Shown: positions 58,700 to 64,000 of the stretch, one piece after another
How the letters are laid out: every line of letters starts with the position of its first letter
Numbering within the stretch: position 1 is the first letter of the stretch
NCBI GenBank assembly: GCA_023415825.1
Contig: JAEZJF010000024.1
Span: 329,833 to 393,832 of the forward strand
DNA length: 64,000 bases
From: Bacillota bacterium
GTDB lineage: Bacteria; Bacillota; Clostridia; DSM-8532
Reading direction: 5' to 3'
Program-made: the position numbers and the translations under genes
The notes under the pieces: model-generated
Databases searched by the model: none
What the model was told of the DNA's origin: nothing
The model's input: only the letters and a program-made list of their open reading frames with translations

Positions 58700-60148
58700 T
58701 TACCCCTCCTCTTCCAAAAGCGGGATGAAATAATCCTTTGATTCGGTACTGATAATCCAATGAGGCCTTTGGGGCAAGTCACCTTGATCTTTTAATCCAA
58801 AGAAATATCCGGCCTTTATTCGTTCGAAATATATATTTTCCCTGTTAATTATTTCAGGATAGAGGGATAGTATTTGCTTTTCCACAAGATCAGTAAAATA
58901 GAGGCTGTATTGATCCGTTTCAGCCGTGCTTTGGAAGAACCGTATAACCCATTGGCATTCCAAAACTCTCTTGGAATTGGCTTTGATTATTAGCGGTGGG
59001 CTAATCTTGCTTTCTGAATCAGCACCGGTATAGTAAACCGGAACGCCATTAAGCTGGTATTCAAACTGCATTTCATAATAATGCTCATTCCTTTCGATAT
59101 ATGTGAGCACAAGCTCCACATCTCCTAAAAGACTGCGACGGCGAAGCTCTATGAACGAAAGGGCCTGTTTAAAAGCATCAGATGCGGCTCCAGCCTCTTT
59201 GTCAACCATTGGCAGATAGCGGTACTGTAATATGCCGTCTTTGTTAAGGGTATACAGATTGTCGGTATCTGTAAACAAAGCCTCAGTGAATTTTTCATCG
59301 TGCTTTGCCATTAGGCTTTCTTTTTGGTTCAGGAGAATATGATCTTGAATACTATCATTTTTGATATTGGCTTCGTTCAGTTTAATAGCCGACGGGATTT
59401 GTGCTGCAAGAGAAGAGTACGCTTTTCCGATTCCTCTGTCTAAATAAACAAGTATATCCTCACCAGACTTATAAGTAGTATTTGCCGAGAGTACACTTAA
59501 TCTGGGAATATTCCGGGAGTTAAGCTCATCGGCCAGACCGGAATAAAACGCTTTTGGAAGGTAATCCTCTTTTAGATTAATTTGGTACTGATAGACCTGG
59601 TCTTCGTCATAAACAAACACTGTATTGACGGTTTCATTAACATCCGACTGCGGCAGAATTGCAATAGACCGTACCCCATTAAAGCTTTTAAAGTCTCTTG
59701 GCTTTTTTACATCCTCAAGCCAGAAAATTATATCATTGAGCCATTTAGCAGCAAAATCGATACGGATGCAACGGCCGCTGATGATGGCAGACCATTGATC
59801 CTTTGGAATAATTTTCGTTGGCTTTTCTTTAATTATAGTGGGTAAATAGTTATCTTTAATATCCTTCCAAATACTTATGAAAAAGGGATCGTTTTGCTCA
59901 AGCTTCCACAGAGAGGCCTTAGAACTTACAGAGACTATGATGGTCTCAGGGCGAAAATAACGATGTTTTATGGAGTCCACATCCATAGAGGGAAATTCAT
60001 CCCCGCTACTGTTAAAAATCTCTTCAATAAAACGAAAAGGAAACCCCTGGGCTTGTTGGTACCAGTGGATTCCTATTTGAAGCAAGCTGGTCAATATGAG
60101 AAGCAGGAGAAGGAAAGTTTTAAGATTTTCTTTTTTGAGCGCCATCAT
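58700..60148 (-). CDS. yycH: YycH-type regulator of WalK
   Basis: The 482-residue protein has an N-terminal membrane helix (LKTFLLLLLILTSLLQIGIHW, about 8-28) and a long extracytoplasmic part of the YycH fold (about 40-482) ending close to RPHWIISTESKDYFIPLL. It is 18 bases after the unnamed secreted gene and just before yycI, the usual order walR-walK-yycH-yycI with one gene added. Sequence conservation of YycH is low, so order and topology carry most of the assignment. Confidence 0.85.
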   Translation of the reverse strand: MMALKKENLKTFLLLLLILTSLLQIGIHWYQQAQGFPFRFIEEIFNSSGDEFPSMDVDSIKHRYFRPETIIVSVSSKASLWKLEQNDPFFISIWKDIKDNYLPTIIKEKPTKIIPKDQWSAIISGRCIRIDFAAKWLNDIIFWLEDVKKPRDFKSFNGVRSIAILPQSDVNETVNTVFVYDEDQVYQYQINLKEDYLPKAFYSGLADELNSRNIPRLSVLSANTTYKSGEDILVYLDRGIGKAYSSLAAQIPSAIKLNEANIKNDSIQDHILLNQKESLMAKHDEKFTEALFTDTDNLYTLNKDGILQYRYLPMVDKEAGAASDAFKQALSFIELRRRSLLGDVELVLTYIERNEHYYEMQFEYQLNGVPVYYTGADSESKISPPLIIKANSKRVLECQWVIRFFQSTAETDQYSLYFTDLVEKQILSLYPEIINRENIYFERIKAGYFFGLKDQGDLPQRPHWIISTESKDYFIPLLEEEG

Positions 60149-60166
60149 AATAGTCTGCCCCTGCCC

Positions 60167-60805
60167 TTAAGGCGACACAGGAGTCAGATTGTTTTTTAAA
60201 TCGTTAAAGGTAATATTTTTCTTCTCAGATAATTTCCAATGGGGAACCGTGATCGGAGTATCATAGATCTGGACGTTCACATTTAATGCAAGCTTCTCCA
60301 TATCATTTTTTCTGAAAGCTATAATCCTTACATCATTAACTTTCCCACTGCCCAAATAGACCAGATCAACCTTGGATGAGGGCAGTAAAAAGGATCCTTC
60401 GCTTACATTTGCACCTGTCGTAACATCATTTAATCGAACATATTTCCCATCTACCTTTATGTACATAAGCATAATGACAGGATTCTCGCTGATGGCTGCG
60501 CTTGTGGAAGTATCGGTGACGGAACCCGTAAAGGTGTGGCGTAAATCGTTTACAACACTGTACTCACGCTGGTACTTGATCTCAATGTAATTTTTATCCG
60601 ATGTTGCTTTTTCATCAAGAAAGAAATCATATTTGCCTTCTAAATCACTCACACTAACTTCTAAAGATTTATCCCCAGCGTTAGCTTTCTCTTCGGTAAA
60701 ACCTATTTCAGGAGATGATGAATCCGTGCCCGCTGCAAATGCCGTTACTGATGCCAGAAGCAGAACGGTTACAAAAACCAGCAGGAAGGTTAATTTTTTT
60801 GCCAT
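60167..60805 (-). CDS. Secreted protein of unknown function between walK and yycH
   Basis: The 212-residue protein has a signal peptide ending SVTAFAAG (about 1-25), with a Ser/Glu-rich start of the mature part. No lipobox or anchor is visible, so it may be free or loosely held at the wall. The rest has strands such as YIEIKYQREYSVVNDLRHTF and VIMLMYIKVDGKYVRL, suggesting an all-beta fold. I do not recognise a family. GGAGG lies 7-9 bases before the ATG at 60805. Its place in the walRK unit suggests a role in cell-wall sensing, but this is inferred from order only. Confidence 0.7.
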   Translation of the reverse strand: MAKKLTFLLVFVTVLLLASVTAFAAGTDSSSPEIGFTEEKANAGDKSLEVSVSDLEGKYDFFLDEKATSDKNYIEIKYQREYSVVNDLRHTFTGSVTDTSTSAAISENPVIMLMYIKVDGKYVRLNDVTTGANVSEGSFLLPSSKVDLVYLGSGKVNDVRIIAFRKNDMEKLALNVNVQIYDTPITVPHWKLSEKKNITFNDLKNNLTPVSP

Positions 60806-60955
60806 AACTTTTCCTCCAGACAAACCTTAGGCTTTACAAGGTGCTCTTAAAATGAGGTAATGTTTACCTATAGTAATACAATACAAGTATACAGGAAATT
60901 GTGTTACAAATCCATTACGCACCATTTAAAAAGCCATTACCTATTGATTATGCGG

Positions 60956-62779
60956 CTAAAGTGCCTGCTGGCGCCTTTTCCGCAAGGGAAGCTCAATAGA
61001 AATTTGAGTACCTTTTCCTATTTTGCTTCTGGCGCTTATATTTCCACCATGAAGCACGGCAATTTCCTTGGCAATAGCTAATCCCAGGCCTGTACCGCCC
61101 ATTTGTCTGGACCGGGCTTTGTCGACTCTATAAAAACGCTCGAAGATTCTTCCCAGATCCTGCTCGGGGATTCCGATACCGTTATCCTCAACACTAATAA
61201 TGGCATAGTCCTTCTCACTGTAGAGCTGAACAGAAATTCTTCCTCTTTCCGGCGTATATTTAATTGCGTTCCCAATAATATTTATCAGTAGTTGATCAAT
61301 TCTATGCCTGTCTCCTTTAATTAAAGGCACATTTTGTTTAATACTAAGTTTCAGATCTTGCTTTTTCAGTTGTGCCTCGCGCTTCATTCGTTCAACGCAG
61401 GAGCTTACCAAATCTGTTATGGAAATATCCTCAATATTAAGACGAATACCACCATCATGCTGTGAGAGCGTAAGCAAGTCCTTTACAAGCCGGGTCATCC
61501 TGTCTGTTTCATCGTTGATGACTCCAAGAAAATGCTCCGCTGTTTCCGTATCCTGCAAAGCTCCGTCCAATAATGTTTCAGTGTAGCTCTTAACTGAGGT
61601 CAAAGGTGTTCTCAGCTCATGAGAAACATTGGCCACAAACTCACGGCGCATCTTTTCAAGCTTGTGTTCCTCTGTAATGTCCTGCAGTACAGTAATAATA
61701 CCGTCTATTTTATTGTTTTCATCGGTAAAAGCCGCAAAATGGGCACGAAGATATTTATCTCCATATTGAACCTTATGAATAGGCTCACCAAAATTCTGTT
61801 CTTGATTGATTTGATCAATATAGAGGCTAATGCCCAAACTCGCCGTAAACTCATCAAAGGACATCAAATCAATGCTTCTGCTGTCCAGAATCTTTTTAGA
61901 TGCCGGATTAGTGTGGATGATGTCGCCAGTACGATTAAAGGCAATGATTCCGTCTGTCATATAGTTTAAAATGGTGTCAACCTTTTTCTTTTCACTGGTC
62001 ATCTCAGTAAGCATGCTTTTTAAGCGTGACGACATAAAATTAAAGGTTTTAGTGAGCTTACCAAGCTCGTCATCTGAACGAACCTCCAGAGCATAGCCAA
62101 ATTCACCGTCAGTGATTTTTTCCGCCTTATGCATAATATCATTGATGGGGCGGGTGATCGTCCGTGAAAGAAGGAGACCTATAAGCAGTGCAGCGACAAC
62201 GGAAAACAACAACCCCCAAAAGATAGCATCATTGAATTCGTCCAGAACCTGCAAAGCCTCAGCTCTGTCATACTTAAAAAAGAGAATATATTCTCCGTCC
62301 TTAAGAGTCTGAGCTCTTACATAGTCGTAAAAGTCCCCGCTTTTGCCACGGGTATAGGCCTGTTTATCCCCTCCTTCATCCAAGGAAAGAATCGATAACA
62401 AGTTTTCGGACTTAAATATATCGTTCTTAAAACCAACCTTATCTTTATGATAGAGCTGATCGGAGGAGTCACAAATTTCGAGAGTCTTTCTGTCAATGAC
62501 CGTATAGCTTTTATAGCCATATATGAGTCCGGCCATAACGGGGTTGGACTGCAAGTTCTTTAACAGCGTATCATAATCTGTATTGGCTTCATCAATACCC
62601 AGACCTTTATAGTTGGACTCTATCCCATTCTTAAAATCTGAATAGAAAATAGTCTCAACTTGAAAGTTCAAGGAAACCCAAACTACTGCCATCAAAACGA
62701 AGGTAATAAGCACCAAAATTACAATTAATCGCCATTGAATACTGCGCAAAAAAGCAGCTTTAGATAAATGATTTTTCAT
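60956..62779 (-). CDS. walK: Sensor histidine kinase WalK
   Basis: The 607-residue kinase has two membrane helices (about 17-37 and 186-206) enclosing an extracytoplasmic sensor domain. A HAMP domain (about 207-259), a PAS domain (about 264-370), a dimerisation domain with phospho-acceptor His387 in NVSHELRTPLTS, and an ATPase domain with N, G1 (VEDNGIGIPEQD) and G2 (GTGLGLAIAKE) boxes follow. It phosphorylates WalR, which controls cell-wall hydrolase and division genes. AAAGGG precedes the ATG. It lies 8 bases after walR, and the order of domains is that of Bacillus WalK. Confidence 0.95.
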   Translation of the reverse strand: MKNHLSKAAFLRSIQWRLIVILVLITFVLMAVVWVSLNFQVETIFYSDFKNGIESNYKGLGIDEANTDYDTLLKNLQSNPVMAGLIYGYKSYTVIDRKTLEICDSSDQLYHKDKVGFKNDIFKSENLLSILSLDEGGDKQAYTRGKSGDFYDYVRAQTLKDGEYILFFKYDRAEALQVLDEFNDAIFWGLLFSVVAALLIGLLLSRTITRPINDIMHKAEKITDGEFGYALEVRSDDELGKLTKTFNFMSSRLKSMLTEMTSEKKKVDTILNYMTDGIIAFNRTGDIIHTNPASKKILDSRSIDLMSFDEFTASLGISLYIDQINQEQNFGEPIHKVQYGDKYLRAHFAAFTDENNKIDGIITVLQDITEEHKLEKMRREFVANVSHELRTPLTSVKSYTETLLDGALQDTETAEHFLGVINDETDRMTRLVKDLLTLSQHDGGIRLNIEDISITDLVSSCVERMKREAQLKKQDLKLSIKQNVPLIKGDRHRIDQLLINIIGNAIKYTPERGRISVQLYSEKDYAIISVEDNGIGIPEQDLGRIFERFYRVDKARSRQMGGTGLGLAIAKEIAVLHGGNISARSKIGKGTQISIELPLRKRRQQAL

Positions 62780-62787
62780 ATATCCCT

Positions 62788-63483
62788 TTAAATAGCGGGG
62801 TTAAAATAATAGCCCACACCACGCTTGGTTAATATGTACTCAGGCTTTGAGGGGTCCTTTTCGAGCTTTTCCCGGAGTCTTCTTACTGTCACGTCAACAG
62901 TACGCACATCGCCAAAATATTCATAGCCCCAGACCTTTTCGAGAAGATTTTCTCTTGAAAATATTTGCCCTTTTTGAAGGCCTAAAAATTTAACAAGCTC
63001 GAACTCCCTGAGAGTAAGATCAATAACTGTGCCGCCTCTTCTGACTTCATAACGATTTACATCTATCTCCAGATCACTGTAGCGGATTATTTCGTCCTTT
63101 TGCTGAGGAATTGTTTCATCAATAATCCTTCTGAGATTGGCTTTGACACGCGCCATAAGCTCTCTGGGGCTGAAGGGCTTTGTAATATAGTCGTCTGCTC
63201 CCAATTCAAGACCCAGGACTTTGTCTACCTCTTCTTCCCGGGCTGTTAACATGAGAATAGGTGTTTGCATAGTCTGTCTTAATTTTCTGCATACTGTAAA
63301 GCCGTCCATCTCAGGCAGCATAATATCAAGAATAATCAGGTCGGGTTTCTCTCTTTCCGCAATTTCTATGGCTTGTCTCCCGTCATAAGCTTCTAATGTA
63401 TCAAAGGATTCTTTGTTTAGATTAAACTTAAGAATATCGACGATGTTTTTTTCATCATCTACGATCAGAATACGTCTTCTCAT
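62788..63483 (-). CDS. walR: Response regulator WalR (OmpR/PhoB family)
   Basis: The 231-residue protein has a receiver domain (about 3-115) with the acidic pocket Asp9/Asp10, phospho-acceptor Asp53 (IILDIMLPEMDGF), Thr81 in LMLTARE and Lys in DDYITKPFSPREL. A winged-helix OmpR-type domain (about 130-230) has EKVWGYEYFGDVRTVDVTVR as the recognition segment. It is the first gene of the unit, with a TGGAGG site and a plausible promoter. It controls autolysins and cell-wall metabolism in relatives and is usually essential. Confidence 0.96.
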   Translation of the reverse strand: MRRRILIVDDEKNIVDILKFNLNKESFDTLEAYDGRQAIEIAEREKPDLIILDIMLPEMDGFTVCRKLRQTMQTPILMLTAREEEVDKVLGLELGADDYITKPFSPRELMARVKANLRRIIDETIPQQKDEIIRYSDLEIDVNRYEVRRGGTVIDLTLREFELVKFLGLQKGQIFSRENLLEKVWGYEYFGDVRTVDVTVRRLREKLEKDPSKPEYILTKRGVGYYFNPAI

Positions 63484-63536
63484 GATTTACCTCCATCAAG
63501 AAAAGCATTGACATGCTAAGAAACATATCAAGAAAT

Positions 63537-63566
63537 ATTATAACACACTTAATACTGATTGGCCAA
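63537..63566 (-). promoter_or_regulatory. Predicted promoter of the walR unit
   Basis: On the minus strand TTGGCC (63561-63566) and TATAAT (63537-63542) are separated by 18 bases, 54 bases before the walR start codon. The -10 is perfect, the -35 weak. The rest of the gap to the rRNA region (63567-63810) is AT-rich and I see no gene in it. Confidence 0.5.
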
Positions 63567-63810
63567 AAAAAGGGCAACGCTGAAATAAGTATGTTTTAAT
63601 ATATTTTTATATCTGAATTTACCTTAACATATCGCATGCTTTAATGAGCTGAATAATCACCTGTTACTAAGTGGTTAAAAGCAGCTTAATAATATTTTTA
63701 TATTCTTGTAATTAGACTGTATCACTGATGCTTGGGTTCATTATTTCACGCAAATAACCGGTGTTAACTTCTTCCAACATTCCGGAAGTATTGTTGTTTT
63801 CACAATAAGA

Positions 63811-63876
63811 ACCCCACCCGTTTACGAAATCAAAGATTTCGAACGGGTCCCGGGAACCTTGTTACTCCGTAATAAA
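63811..63876. repeat. 66-bp structured repeat, copy B, behind the rRNA terminator
   Basis: This copy aligns ungapped with 44721-44786 (57 of 66 bases identical). It forms the stem ACCCGTT/AACGGGT with inner GAAATC/GATTTC around AAA, with the base pairs changed in step with the other copy. It ends two bases before the terminator of the 5S gene. Confidence 0.8.
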
Positions 63877-63877
63877 A

Positions 63878-63907
63878 CAAGGCTCTGAGGATTAGCTCAG
63901 AGCCTTG
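63878..63907 (-). terminator. Intrinsic terminator of the rRNA operon
   Basis: A 12-base stem (CAAGGCTCTGAG, 63878-63889, with its complement at 63896-63907) with a 6-base loop lies just downstream of the 5S gene. It is followed on the minus strand by TTTTATTA. Confidence 0.9.
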
Positions 63908-63914
63908 ATAAAAT

Positions 63915-64000
<86 letters not shown>

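Overview
The window looks like chromosomal DNA of a Gram-positive, probably anaerobic, spore-forming member of the Clostridia. The signs are strong GGAGG ribosome binding sites, some TTG and GTG starts, a WalRK (YycFG) regulon block, an adenosylcobalamin-dependent ribonucleotide reductase, an S-layer-homology surface protein, binding-protein lipoproteins and 5S rRNA sequence of the Firmicutes type. I cannot name the genus. No transposase, integrase, phage gene or CRISPR array was seen, but two small rearrangements left clear scars (a duplication beside nrdJ and a cassette at the 3' end of rlmH).

Left end (1-5.4 kb): the tail of an unidentified gene, a GH16 beta-1,3-glucanase lipoprotein, a membrane-anchored Ntn-type amidohydrolase, an ECF sigma/anti-sigma pair, a DUF4397 protein and a small FPGFF-repeat protein that may be spore-associated.

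Polyol/sugar locus (5.5-26.7 kb): a leftward series with two FAD-dependent oxidoreductases, a CUT1 ABC importer (binding protein and two permeases), an SGNH esterase, a sorbitol-6-phosphate-dehydrogenase-like SDR, an unknown protein of propeller-like composition and a 2174-residue SLH-anchored surface protein carrying LamG and metallophosphoesterase domains. A LacI-type repressor gene lies at its head. A third FAD-dependent oxidoreductase, a mannitol-1-phosphate-5-dehydrogenase-like enzyme and an FGGY (ribulokinase-like) kinase run rightward. Eight copies of one 15-bp palindrome-like operator lie before these transcription units, and two sets fit exactly into predicted promoters, so the locus appears to be a single local regulon. 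The enzymes suggest import of an alditol or alditol-containing compound, phosphorylation, and oxidation to a ketose phosphate.

Middle (26.7-44.5 kb): nrdJ; two tandem paralogous membrane glycosyltransferase-like genes separated by a decayed copy of nrdJ 5' sequence; then a rightward block with an LplB/LplC/LplA-type ABC importer, an AraC regulator, a GH2 beta-galactosidase and a GH65 disaccharide phosphorylase, followed by a DMT transporter. Neither importer has its own ATPase.

Right part (44.5-64 kb): tRNA-Leu(UAA) with its promoter; an HflX GTPase with an N-terminal domain carrying an intact JAMM motif; an iron alcohol dehydrogenase with an SCP2-like partner; GNAT, ASCH, WYL-regulator and Gfo/Idh/MocA genes; a second ECF sigma/anti-sigma pair; a methyltransferase gene bracketed by a 40-bp direct repeat of the rlmH 3' end; then the leftward cluster walR-walK-(secreted protein)-yycH-yycI-murA-walJ-rlmH; and a leftward 5S rRNA gene cut by the window edge. 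A 66-bp structured repeat occurs at the end of hflX and again behind the rRNA terminator, with compensatory base changes in its stem.
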